From Phoronis australis (Eukaryota; Phoronida; Phoronidae): 64,000 bases of DNA. Under the pieces are notes generated by a model. That model was not told where the DNA came from and made no database searches. It was given only the letters and a program-made list of their open reading frames with translations. The stretch lies in NCBI GenBank assembly GCA_002633005.1, contig NMRA01000499.1, forward strand, positions 186,001-250,000, written 5' to 3'. Below are positions 40,874 through 54,000 of this stretch, piece after piece. How positions within the stretch are numbered: the stretch's first letter is position 1; every line of letters starts with the position of its first letter. The translations under genes were made by a program, and so were the position numbers.

Positions 40874-43800
40874 ATGTCCAGAATGTGGAAGACGATACTG
40901 CGTGGGTTAAGGGCACCCAGAACTGTTACAAACAAGTGTTCCGTCTTACCAGGTATTGTATTGCATAGTCAGCCTGCTTTATCTGATTGTCACAGACATT
41001 TGACGAAATGTGGAATGTACGACCTTCACAATAGTTTGAGAACATACTTTTGTAGTAATAGTCGAGATTATCCGACCTGGAAATCGAACCAGTGACCGCC
41101 ATAAAACTGGTGAGTGTGCTAACCATTCAGCTAATAGGCAATTGCCCATTAGCGAGCAGCTAACAGAGGCTCATATGATTCACCGGAAGCACATCTACAA
41201 CACCTGGATTGTAAAATGGTCATCATCTGTTCTGTTCACATTTCCTGCACAAGAATTAGCAACCCAAAATTAAAGAAATTTGTCGACCACTTGCAAATTG
41301 GCGAATTCCATGCCTTTTTCTGGTCTGCCAGATTAAGATCTCGAGGGTTGGTCTTGTTTCTAAATCAACCAATGGCATTCAAGTACAAACTAGGTCTTTA
41401 GGGTAATAGTTGCCTTTTTTTCTCAAATCATGACATCAACTTTCAGCGGTTTAACTAAGCGACAAGATGACGTCAAGAGCAAGGCATGTGTGTGGAAAAT
41501 GTTGACATTTTTGCATATACTGCCGACTTCTTTCATTAAATGACTATTTCTGTTTTGGTTAAGAACTTGTACTTTATATTGCTTCATTCAGGCCTCGCAA
41601 CTACCACAGGTACGATTTTATTTTGCTATGTTTGGGCAAAATTGTCTTCAACAGTTTAACAACCTTGTGGAGCGTGTCTGGCTGTGTAATAATAGAAAAT
41701 GTTTCTTGTACTTACAGCCTAAAGTTGATTGAAGATGTCGTGACTGACAGCTTTGTTCTTCTCAGACTATCATATTCATTGTTATTTCTGTTCTATTTGC
41801 AGAGTTTCCTGCCTGGCAGTGTCAGCAAGTCGCTTATGTTCGAGATTACAAAGCCCTAGATACATATGACGGTAAATCAAATGAGATGTTATGCTTTCTT
41901 GGTCCTCTGTACATCTGGTATGCCAAACATCTAATATTGGGACAACTTTTGTTGAATATGACATTCCATTTGCTTTTATTGGCCTTATAGGTGTAACAGA
42001 GCAAGTCTCCACTGAACCTCAGAATATGTATTTTCTCTCATCAGGCATTCGTTTCAGTTCAATTTGCACATGATAACGATCAACTTTCCATGAAAGCAAA
42101 AGAAGGAAACACCCTTCTCCTAAGCCTGTCGCTAGCGAAGTGCCCGACACATACAGTCGCGCCCACATGCCCACGTAACAAAGGCGCACTGAGACGCAAC
42201 AAAGACATTAGCATAAGAATAACTGAACATTTGCAACTAAATAAGAATAACAATAAGCGCAAAGTTACGAATGTCCCATCACATAGGTAAACACTGTAAT
42301 GTGCATCAGGCTGATCTTGCATCAGTAGTCAGTTGATGTGAAAGATTACATATCTGCAGACAAATTTCAAGATATAATGTTTTGCTAGTAACATTTATCT
42401 GTACTGGCCTTGACCTTGCCGGATGTGGTGGCTGACTTTCCTAGTGGGAGATGAACGACTATACTGCTTGACAATCTTCTTCACTCTCTCTTTGTCTCGG
42501 ATCACTCGTGAAGTTGTCATGTCACAACATGTGAAAGAACATTGTTAGATTATTTAATTCCTGATTTGAAAATATTTCTTTGAGTGAAAATTGCTCTTAA
42601 GATAGAAGCAAACATTAATGAAATTCAACTTTGTCATTTGGTTGGCAAATTACAATTAGGTTTGATTTAAAAAAGATTTTTTTCCGTAACGCATTTGTTC
42701 AATTTGATTGAGATTTTTGTTTACTTAAAACTTCATATATTGGAACATATATTCCTTGTTTCCTGCATACATTTAATGTTGGCGGATGGTTTCCTCAAAC
42801 TGTGTTCTTATTCCTTGCTGAAGATCTAATTTGAACTTATCTTACGTCTTCAAACTAGCAAATAAAGCATGAACAGAATTTTTATGTGCTTCTAATTGTA
42901 TTTGCAATGAATTTCTTTTCGGGTTTGGTGAAATCAAATTATAGAGATGCAACAACTTCAGTTGAGACAATTTCTAAAAATCTTGAAGAAATGTAGCAAA
43001 CAGCAAATGATGTTTTGCGTGTGTTCAAAAACATGAACATGTCGTTGATTGTGGGCTGGACAAGTGGACATGTCACACTTTGTGTGGTGTGAACTTTAAG
43101 AACAAGAACTTGTTACAACTGTCGAGAGGCGTCAATTTTCAAATATTTCATGACTTAGTCATAGCTAAGGGAATTGAACACTGCAATCTGTTAGTTTTCA
43201 GCTGTAAAGTGAGGTTAGGTCACTGGCTATTTTGTTATGTGCTAAAAGTCATCAGCGAGGACATGTTTTCATAAACTTAACATCGAAACATTGTTTTCAT
43301 AGTTGCACGTTCACTTATTAGTATATTTTATTAGGCTTTGATAAACCTTACAAAGTTGTTTGATGGCTTGTATAATAGGACAGAAAACGTAAAATAGGAT
43401 AGGCAGAATTGAAGTAGATTTAGGTTCCTTTTTACCTTAAGATTTGTCTTTTCAGACGTGGAATTCCCAGAACGAGTCAAACTGAAGGTCCTAGAGAAAG
43501 TGCCTCCTCTTCCTGTCTCTCAGAAGCCCCCAAAGTCCATGAAGAGATTGATCGACATGAGAGGTCCGGAACTGGTACACAACAAACTGATTCATAAACA
43601 GTATGGAATTGTGGTGCGTAATGGAGATTTTATTGGCTAAAACTGAATATGTATTAGAGATCTATCACCTTCACATGTTTGTATGTGGTCCACGAAAACT
43701 TGTTTAAGACAACAGAATGAGAAGAAAGTAAGCTGAGCTCTAGCAAAATGCCTTTTTGATTGGAACCACAAACAACAATATCTGTAACAGTTCAATCAAC

Positions 43801-44805
43801 ATTTAAGCTGCATGTTAAAACACTGGTAGGTGACTAATTACACAACACAGGTTAAAAGCTCCGAGAGTGTTCTTGTTGCCAAGAAATTGATAACAGATTT
43901 GTCAATGAACTAGTTATGTGGTTCAATCAGGTTTTGTGCCAAGTTGCTATCCCACTGTGAATTTTTCAATTGTTTTCAACTGGGACTTGAGAGGGACTTG
44001 TCCCGCATCAAACTTCTCAGAATGTCCGAGTCTATATTAGCATCTTGGTGGAACAAGCTCTGGACTGGTGGAAATGTAACTGTGGGGGGAAAATGCCTCA
44101 AGGACTTCTTTCTCAAATTGTGCTAAGCTTACTCACTTCCCACTCAGTTTTTGTCTTTTCAAGATTGTACGACTGTTACCACTTGAGCACAACCAACTGA
44201 TCACTCACACAAGTGGCTGATCACTCAGATTTCATAAGCATTGTTGATATCATTTAATGGTCAGTTGACGGTGGTTTCATCAGCCTCTAAGCAATTTGTT
44301 TTGCTGTCTGTGATTTTGCTCCTGTAATAATTTGAATTGATTGTAGGCAATTACCGGTGGGCAGCTCAAACATGGACACATTGAAATGATGCGGTTGACA
44401 ATAAACAGGAAAATGGACGAACGGCGGATGTTTGCCATTTGGCGTATAGACGCTCCATGGAAACCCATCACGAAAAAAGGTCAAGGTCACCGAATGGGAG
44501 GCGGGAAAGGCAGCATTGATCACTACACGACGCCGGTGAAGGCAGGTCGTATCATTGTCGAGATGGGAGGAAAATGTTCATTTGATGAAGTCCAACGCAT
44601 ACTGACTCAGGTCTCAAAAAACTTGCCATTCAAAGCTCGAGTTGTCACACAGGAAATGATGGAAGAGGAAGAAGAGTTGGAACAGTCCATCCGCAAGAAT
44701 AACTTGAATCCATTTGACTTCAAATATCTCATTGAGAATAACTTTTTTGGCATCCAGAAGTGGCTTAGTCCTTACGATTACAAGTGGCATGGAAAGTACA
44801 GATAG
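40874..44805 (+). CDS. MRPL16: Mitochondrial large ribosomal subunit protein uL16m (MRPL16)
   Basis: Exons 40874-40952, 41803-41871, 43456-43613, 44347-44805 (stop TAG), phases 1, 1, 0; 254 residues (human 251). The N-terminus MSRMWKTILRGLRAPRTVTN is basic and free of acids, as expected of a mitochondrial targeting sequence; the ATG at 40883 (MWKT) is an alternative start. Family text: DVEFPERVKLKVLEKVP, MMRLTINRKMDERRMFAIWR, then the L16 signature GHRMGGGKGSIDHY (near residues 149-162) and TPVKAGRIIVEMGG. The C-terminus LSPYDYKWHGKYR resembles that of vertebrate MRPL16. The protein is a structural component of the mitochondrial 39S/54S subunit near the peptidyl-transferase centre. Intron 1 holds a tRNA-derived repeat (41066-41146). 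The N at 44905 lies downstream of the gene. Confidence 0.97.
41066..41146 (-). mobile_element. tRNA-derived repeat (SINE or tRNA pseudogene)
   Basis: On the minus strand it reads box A-like TTAGCTGAATGGTTAGCACA and box B-like TGGTTCGATTTCCA at tRNA-like spacing. The D-arm (GCT..AGC) and T-arm (CTGG..CCAG) pair, but the flanking 7-base acceptor stem does not, so I do not call a functional tRNA. Confidence 0.55.
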
Positions 44806-44808
44806 CAT

Positions 44809-44814
44809 AATAAA
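44809..44814 (+). terminator. MRPL16 polyadenylation signal
   Basis: AATAAA begins four bases after the TAG stop codon, followed by GT/T-rich text (TGTGTCTGACCTTGTATATT). The inferred 3' UTR is only about 20-40 bases. Confidence 0.65.
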
Positions 44815-44904
44815 AATGTGTCTGACCTTGTATATTTTTGGTATAATTATCCGAGATTCTTTTATCTCTGTAGTTGAATTTAGAAGTCATTTCTCACAGC
44901 CTAT

Positions 44905-44905
44905 N
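44905..44905. other. Assembly gap (single N)
   Basis: Single N about 100 bases after the MRPL16 stop. Unlike the other two Ns, I see no repeated sequence on its two sides. Confidence 0.9.
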
Positions 44906-45419
44906 ATGGACCAACACAAAAATCCTGGTATAATTGGACAGTTACAAGAAGACATTTATGAAGTTATTATATTTTTATTTATTAAGATTACATGCATTAA
45001 GTAAATTTTGCACATTTGTATTTTAATATGACTTTTTTACCCTGAAACTTGGAAAGGAAGTTGTGCTCTCTCATGCATCAAACAAAATTTAAAATTATTT
45101 TACTTCTCAAATTACTAGCAGCAGATTGCGAAACACCTGAGCATAAAGAGATGCTTACACTACAGATACAAAATTATGCATAGCTCAAATGGCATACAAT
45201 GTATAAAACTGTAACTAAGCTAATTGGTTTCTCTCAATCTTTGAAATAACCATTTTGTCAATTCTCGCTCTTCATTCAAAGCTACGACGGCAGCTTTTAA
45301 GATAATAGACCTTAATTTGTGCGCATCAAAAATATTAACATTTAAAATATAATTTAATAAAGTTTCAATAAAGTGCGCCATCTTCTGGACAAATGGTCCA
45401 TCACATGATTACTCAAAAC

Positions 45420-45604
45420 TTGAATTATATTTAGAATACTTAGAATTACCAAACAACAACGTCGACTTGAATTATATTTAGAATACTTAGAATTACCAAA
45501 CAACACGTCGACTTGAATTATATTTAGAATACTTAGAATTACCAAACAACACGTCGACTTGAATTATATTTAGAATACTTAGAATTACCAAACAACACGT
45601 CGAC
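45420..45604. repeat. 46-bp tandem repeat, four copies
   Basis: Four head-to-tail copies of a unit starting TTGAATTATATTTAGAATAC and ending CAAACAACACGTCGAC. Copies 2-4 are identical over 46 bp and copy 1 has 47 (one extra A and C arrangement). The near-identity indicates recent expansion. Confidence 0.95.
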
Positions 45605-47474
45605 TCAAAAAGAATGACTTCACAGAAGTTGCAACAGCAGAATTCACACTATGTATGGCACACGTATACAGGGTGTCCCAAATGTCAACAAAAATTATCT
45701 GAGTACCAGAAAACGTTTTTACTGTGAACTCATGTTTTTCATATTTCAGGAACCTCAAAATTTCTTTTGCAAGACGGGCATTAGGAAAAATGCCACAGTT
45801 TTAATTGCAGAGAAGTGACTCACAATGGATTTTGTTAGATTGCACTGCCAACTCTCTCGCAATACAACCTTCACATAACCACATAAAGAACACTTCTTGT
45901 TCAACTACTGCATCTTATGTTCAAATCAAACACAATTTCTACAGCAGAATACATAAACAAATCTTTTAACAGCTCTCTACCTTGGCACATCACCTTTCTG
46001 GAAAATTTCGATATCTGTATGGAAGCTGCAACAATAGTTGTTTGGTGCCATAACTAAAAACTTTTGTTCTTTTTTTGTTCTTTAAAACAAGTCACCCGTG
46101 ACGGTTTTTCCAATGCTCACAACTTAAAACAAAATTTGTGTTTTTGGAAAAAAAACATTGGTTCCCAGCAAAACCATGTCTTGGTGCTCACATTTTAAGA
46201 TATTTTTGTTAGCATATTTTGAGACGAGTCGTCAGCAACACTATAATCAGCAGATGTTTATGTATGACTACATGAACTCAAAATATATAAAAACTTCACC
46301 TGTCACACACGAACATTGTGAATAAAATTTGTCAAACCTAATTCAGTGACTAGCCAAACTGGACAAAGACAATGACATTAATACATGCAGTGCTAACTAA
46401 AAGACAATAACTGTCCGAGTCACACATGTTCATGGCAGTGATTACCAGTACATTGTTGTGAACAAATGCTCATTTTTAAGGGTTGTGTGTTCTACAGGGA
46501 ACAATTAGTAATGCAAAGAGGTGCATTTTTTTAAACATAGATACAAAGGTTTTAACGCGAGACCTTCAAGCAAAATGTGGGAACAGGAGTCGCCAGAAAC
46601 CAAATCAAAAATGCAAGATTTCAAAATAAGGCTATTCTACTGTTTAACAATATCTTAAGCAGAGACAAAATATTATTTTACTAGTTGTTAACAATAGTTT
46701 TTTCACTTACGCCTTTTGCACTCCATCATAGCCAAGCAATCTGTCTCATTGATGGCCATCTTCCAAGGGTATGCCAGTATCCTCCAGAGCATACTCTCCA
46801 TACACTCATAAAATTGAGGGTTACACAGCCATAGGACTGACTGGTCTTCCCACACTCTTAACACTTAATACTCTTATTCAATGCACCCTTGTACTACACA
46901 CAATTGCCAGCACTACATTTTCCATCCAAGTCCTAATCCAAAGACTGGGCAAGAACAAGGCCCTTCATGTTTTCACAAAAGTCTCAAAAATATCTTCAGA
47001 AGAGTTTTTGCACAGAAAGTCTCGAGGTATTTATCTTAGTCTTGCCCCAGAGTAGTTACGTTATAACACACACTTAAAATAACCTTAACTAGACGACAAA
47101 GTAGCTTAATGGTTTTAAGCAGTAGGCTCCTTGCTTAAAATTTCCAAGTACACAGAGTGTTTATCAAGTAAAGGTACCTTATAGAGAACACTGAAATAAA
47201 AAACTGACTAATACTTGAAGAAAACACTATGATGAAATGAATTAAGTCAAAATGGTACCTGTGTGGATATAAAGTTTTACAGAGACCATCCAAAGTATTT
47301 ATCATCGCTCAAATAAAAACATCATACCTATAAACAAATGCAGACTTAAAGTATGTTATGTACATTATCTTTTGATACCAATAACACATGTCTTTGATTT
47401 GAAATATAAGTCTTAATAATAAGCTATGGATGAAACAAGATAAATGATGCACTTTTGGCAATAATCCCCATTTT

Positions 47475-47519
47475 GAGAACCAGTTGATGCCCGTTATTCA
47501 GTGGAGAAAACTGATTCTC
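47475..47519. repeat. Palindromic dispersed element, copy 2
   Basis: Shares GAGAA(C/T)CAGTT, TTATTCAGTGG and TGATTCTC with 23401-23460 but is shorter. Likely the same fold-back family. Confidence 0.5.
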
Positions 47520-48051
47520 TAAATGCGGGCGTGTTATATCAGACTATTATCCACTTTTTACTGCAAGTGTTCACTTGAAAATGAACGATACGTTACAAAT
47601 AACATATATCTATAATAAAATATCAATACATCAATATTGAGCTGCCACAAAAACGCAAGTACATGCAGTCATTTGGTCATTATCATATCAACAGAACACG
47701 CTGCCCCTTTTACAAAAATATCAGGCAACAGGAATTTAATTGTGCACTGATCATTCTACTGGACAGTACACTCAGCAGAAGCCTGTGATAGGTACCGTGT
47801 TATGCAAACTTCTTATTAACAAGTTTCCTATGGCTGAAATACTTTCATTTATGCATCATACACTAATAAAGAATACATTATGAATATAAAACTTTATAAA
47901 TAGCATTACGAAGCCAAGTTACCTTGTCCTGACTGAGATTGCTCAGATTTTAGAGGATCTACCTCGACGTATAAATAATAATAATAAATAATACTTGACC
48001 AACGAACTGAAGAAGAGTACACAGTGGGATCCAGTTCTACAGCACCTGAAG

Positions 48052-51000
48052 CTACACCATATCGTTAAAGTTATCGTCGTCTTGATAAAACACAATTGGT
48101 TCAGCATGAAATGATGACCTCTGAACTGTCTTTGTTCTCGGGACGCTTGCCAGGCTGCCAGGCTGAAAAGAAGATTGATTGTTGTAGCAATGTTTGGATA
48201 ACACTTCTCACTTTTGATGTGCAAAGTAAATAAACAGAAAATGACAGTAAAAGCAGTCAATAATATGTATGTCAATGCACTCCATGACTGCGCCAGCTAG
48301 TGGAGCACGGCAACAACTGCATTAGTAATGACTTCAGGGTAATGCAATTCTGGCTGATATAAATTAATCTATCGCGGACTAAAACTGGTGACTTTTCAAT
48401 CTTTTTGGAGTCAACAAACTACCGAGGTAAATTTGATATTATGGAAACATTGCCAATCAATAGAAAATAGGAAATGTCAGTTTGGCATGGGCATGTGATG
48501 TGTTTGTGTTTTGGACAACTTGAAATTTTCACAAAGCAGATAGTAGAGTAACATATTGTTAACAAAAGCGCTAGTTTCTCACCAAAGGCTCAATGACAGG
48601 CTTTTCATCAGCAGACATCCTACGCTGCTGCCTGTCGTCCTCAAGGTCTTCATCATCGTTATCATCTAGGAGATTCATCATTGATGGAGCAGTGGACTCC
48701 TTCAAGCTTTGAACAGTCAAGGTGTTACTATGAGTACATTGAAGGCATAATATTGAAAAGTTCTGCATGCACAGTGCATGAATAGAGACATCGGTCAGTA
48801 CGCCTTGCCAGATATCTACATTGTTGTAAAGTGCTACAAGCAGACAAGACGACCATTAGATGTCCCCACGGCCTATAAGGATGACGTGACATGTCCAACC
48901 CAAACAAAACATCATTAGTTTGACAAAGGCTGTAGAATCGACAGCCGAAAATGTTAACTCTGGTACGTAACACATTGTCTTTTCAATATTATGCACTTGC
49001 CACTCACATGTGCTTCATACATTGAAGGCAGACACCAATTGTCAAGAATGAACCAATAGATCAATTATAAGGGTTTGAGTGGATCAATAATTTCATAAGA
49101 AAGAGTACACGACACATTGACAGTGAAATGTCTGATTGAGCCAGTTTGTGCTCAAGAAATGCTCAAACAGCCTAACACACCTCCCAGATCAGCCCACAGT
49201 AGACATAACATTGATCTATTCCATTAATTAGTAAACTTAGGACACAGAAGACAAACACTTCACGTCTTCTTCGAACAAATTTTTGTTATTCTTGATTTTC
49301 TGGCCATGTCTATGGTCCTTCCCTAGCATTGATTAAACTTGACAAGAAAAATAAATAAATAAATGATCAAGTTTGACACGAAAACTACTTGAACTAGAAA
49401 GAAACCATGAGAAGGTGGAACAAACTGCAATGGAAGGCTGATAGTTAAGCTACTGACTGAAGAGAACAAGAATACTGAGAGTGGAGTGATGTTCTCACAA
49501 GGATTTTGTGGTAAGCAGTGGCTACTACATCGAGGAAAATCAGAATGCTTTAAATTTGCAACTGCCTGCATTAAGGTTGCATAAACAAGACCTGTCAGCC
49601 AGACAACCTCAGTCGCTGGCCAGTCAGCTTATGCACCTAACAAGTTAATTAGACATATGTGACATTTTTTAACCAACAGCCCTTAAATTAGTTTTGGTTT
49701 AATTAAGAATTCTGTATATTGTTTCCAAATAAATTAATTTGATTGGTTAAATAACTTAGAACCGAGCAGTGCCCAAATGACGAAGCACGGATCGCGGCAC
49801 GGAAGTTTTCAATAAGCAGTTCATTGACTTTGCTGCTGAGTTCTAGCCTGTGCTATGATATAAGTAAATTGGATGACTACATTTCTTGTAGTTTGATGAC
49901 AAATCCTGACTCAGCTCGGCGAAAAGTTATCCCCCCTTACCAGGGCAAGTCAATACTAAACCAATGTTCACATACACTACTTGTTAATGACCTGGTCAAA
50001 TGCTGCCTCTCATAAACTAATAAACGGGTGCCATATTTGGCAATTTTCTTGCTTTTTGGAAAGACAAAATGGGTCATTTTGAATAACAGTTTCGAATAAA
50101 TGAAGGCATCGACAGAGGAACGATCACCACGTAGCTGTTTGACTTAATGCACTGACGTTTTTTGAAAGCGGCTGTAAAACCTAACAGTCTACCACACTTG
50201 TCAACGCTCAGTTTGTGGACAAAAAAGTCATATTGTTGGGTAGGATATTAGACATCTTGAAGTTATTAGAATTGACCAGAGCTATGAAACAGCAAAATCT
50301 ATTGTGTATAGGTTAATGATGTTACACGTTGCCCCCTGTTGGCAATCAGCGGAGAATAGAAAAGGATACAGCTGTCGAGGCATTGTTTTCTTGGACCGTC
50401 GTCGTCGTGAAAAGAACTTGCTAGCAAGAATAGCAAACTTCTTCTTGGATGCTACAATGACAAAGATCACGTAATATGAATAGTTGAGAAGGGCTACTGA
50501 AAATTGATACTGTATTGATTAAGTACACAGGTGAACCTAGACATATCTAGGGCCGATGTCTAATCTTTGTACTCAAAATCGTACTCAAAATTATTTTCAT
50601 CATTATCTACTCCACTTTCATGCAAATTCATGATAACAGGATGTTAGTCTGTGCTCAAATACATACGAGTTTTTAGTCCAAGTTCGCACTTGATGATATA
50701 TATATCTGTGGTAAAATTTGAGCAAAAACTCGAGATTTCGAATAAAAACTCGAAATTTCTAGTTCAGATTCAGACTGTTAGCCTCAGTGCTAGGGTCACT
50801 AAAGGCAAACTATAGGATTAAAAAATATCCACGTAAGGCGTAATCTACTTGAGCAACGAATTATAGACACTTATCTGGAGGTCGCACAAAAGCAGAATAG
50901 AAAACAACAGAAATAGTTTCAAGTTCAATTTTGAATACAAGTTAGTAGCAGGGGCGGATCCAGGATTTTGAGTTGGGGGGGGGCCATGGCAGACTATTAG

Positions 51001-54000
51001 CCAGGATTTTGCCCGTCAGACATTCGCACCCCCATCTAACAAATGTAAACTGGGAGAATTTTAGGGGGCCATGGCCCCCTTGGCCCCCCTCTAAATTCGC
51101 CACTGAGTATTAGACCCTGGGCCCTGGTGATTAGACCTGTAAGATATACACCTCAGACTCACTGAAGGACATTTTCTTAAGCAGACAATGCTATTAGTAT
51201 TGTGTGTACTCAAATAAATGATGTTCACACTGTGTGTTGCCATTCCTGTAGATAACACTTGCTATAAAAGATTACTCTCAACCCCTTTACGACATCATAC
51301 ATAGCCACCAATCAAATTGTTCAGCTTCACACTTACACACGCCCATATTACTGAGCTGTGACTTGAATTCAGCATCAGACTGCTGTTGTGTTGTCTTTGT
51401 GTGTGGAAATGCTCCAAGCTCTTCCAAATTGTCGTCGCCATACCCTTCGAGTTCAGGTACGTCATCTGTAAAACAATGCACCATGACTCTTGAAGTTGAG
51501 CAAACAATATCTTTAGTTCTGTTTACAAGCGCCATCTTTCAGTAAATAGAGACTACGGACATATTGTAAAGCCCAAGTCCTGTTCAAACATACCGTACAT
51601 ATACAGATGGGTTAAAAGTATCTCTACATAATACTAAAGAACACTGAAGTAATCATCGTCTTGAGATTAATCACATTTTCATGCCATGCTGAATCTTTAC
51701 ACATGCTATGGCAACAGTGCTAACCAACCTAAAGAAGAAACCAAAGCTTTAGCAGTCAGTCTAACAAGCTGGTGAGAAAATACACGTATGAGTCGTAATT
51801 TTGCCTTCTTTCCGACAATTCTTGAATTTGAAACAGCTAATATTGTATATTTCTAGAATTTGGGACAAGCTCTGACCTTGAGCAAAATAATTAATTTTTC
51901 ATTGTTCAAATTGGAGAATTTTTACCGTAATAAATTATTTGGGTATTATTCACCTGGTTTCCCAGCAGCATCGTGTGGAAGAAGCGCAATGTCTCTTTCA
52001 TTCCTCACATCTGGAACAACACATTAGATCACACTATGAACCCGTAACCATGGTGACTCTTTACATTACCAAGATGAAGTCAAAACCATATTTTCAAAGT
52101 AGAAAGATTATCACCAGCCATTCAGAAAACACAAACTCCTTACTGAACAAATTATGTCCATCAGTACCATCAGTCATTCAGACCACACAAACCCTGACTT
52201 AACAAATTATGTCCATCAGTACCACCAGTCATTCAGACAACACAAACTCCCAAACGGAAAAAAATACTTCAAAACGTAATGTCAACTATTTGAAAGTTGT
52301 TGAATTTCTGACTTTTAGAGTAGGAGTGATTGGACTTAAAATCTTTCAATTTGTGATTTTTTGTAGAGATAATACTTACTAACATATAAATCTTACTGAT
52401 CGTAGAGTTGGCCACATCACATGACTTACTAAGTCCAACTGGATTTCTGTGTTCGACTGGTGGTCCCGATGGCTCAGTGGCTAGAGCGTCTGCACGGTTA
52501 GCAGAAGGTCCAAGGTTTCAGTCCTGGTTGGGGCAGAAATCTTTTAAAATTTATATTCAGGTCATATGATGTGGCCAACCACTGGCGTGCAGACCAGACC
52601 TAAAACGTTTGCGAGATAGTACTTACCTTTCTCGAGCGTATTCATAAACTCAGCATTGCGCTTCAGCTCATCTAGAAACTCTTGGTTCTGTAGCATCAGT
52701 GCCAGCCTCTCATCTTCCAAATAACGCGCTGTCTCAGCATCAAAATGATTCGGCACCTCTCGCCGTTGTTTGGCATTCTCTGCCATCTTTTCTTTCAACA
52801 TTTTTCTGTTACGATTTATCTGGATCAATAACAAACAGATATTACAACTATCATAACACCGAAATGGATTTTCAAGTTTTAGTAGTGTTAAATATAATGC
52901 TTTCTTTCACTTTTTGGGCTAAGCTCGAATTATTATACATTGAATTTTTAGTAAATAAACATTAAACAAGGTCGAATTATACAATAAATTTTTTTAGTAA
53001 ATAATCATTAAACAAAGAGTATTGACAGGGCATTTACTGCAGTTCTTGACGATAAGTACGGACTTCTTTTATCTAATGATTTCACTAGCCAAGCAAATCA
53101 GGAAAATTTTGTAAAGCCAAAAATAGCATGATTGATTAAGGTTTGCACACAATTTACTTTGAAATCTGCAAGAATAAAAATGTCTGTCACATCACTTTTA
53201 GCAGTTCTATAAAATCTACACTAATGTAGTATATGACAAAGTGGATTGGCACCTTGGCAATAATTACCTCCTTTGTAATCTTACTTGATTAAAAACGGAT
53301 TTCCAAAGGTTTTTTCTTTCGCGGCTAAAAATGTGAGACTAAAAATATCGCATCACAGCATCAATTCTCAAAAATAAACAGACCAGAACCAATTACGCTT
53401 TTTTGTCTAATGTTTCTCTTGAAGTATCGATTGCAATAGCTGAGTTGAAGTCACAGGTTTGAAATGTGTGTTAAGTGATTTCAGCCTCTTTATTCAGTCC
53501 AGGGAGCATTTAAGACTAATTATTGTCAGTTTTCACCTCATGGTTAACTATAGTCAGCAAAACAGAAAAAGACACGCGTACTGAGGCAGGTACTGAAGGA
53601 AGCATGTGCTCATAATGCTGCAACTAGAGTCCTACCTTAAATGATCTAAATAACCCTGAAGTATGCAGCAGTCTATGGAATAAGGGAGTGAGGGATGTTT
53701 TTGCGAAGATAAGAACATTATATTATCAGTATTTCTGAATCATTCTACACACATTAGTCTCAGCAACATATCCCTGAACATATTCATAATAGTGTACAGG
53801 AGTAAATACATAACTGAAATAAATATGCTGAACAGTGTTGGACTGTTTGTTGTGCAATTAAAAACCCAGGTTTTCGTTAGCAACACCTTTATTCAAATTT
53901 AGGTGATAATAATTTTAAAATATGGTTGGTTGAATCTAAAGTAATTATGGGTGGTGGGGTACAAACATTAATCTAAAAAACATGGGGATGAAAAAACGTG

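Larger units (their letters stand above)
44815..48051. other. Convergent intergenic DNA between MRPL16 and CUEDC1
   Basis: Contains an N at 44905 (no duplicated flanks seen), a 46-bp tandem repeat (45420-45604), a palindromic element (47475-47519), and otherwise AT-rich sequence that should include the CUEDC1 3' UTR. A possible minus-strand first exon at 46711-46759 (starting MAINETDCLAMMECKR, donor GTAAGT) has no recognisable continuation. Confidence 0.45.

Noticed and set aside
41066-41146. Functional tRNA gene on the minus strand
   Set aside because: D- and T-arms are tRNA-like but the acceptor stem does not pair.
44815-45000. Third allelic overlap around the N at 44905
   Set aside because: No shared sequence on the two sides apart from a short GGTATAATT similarity.
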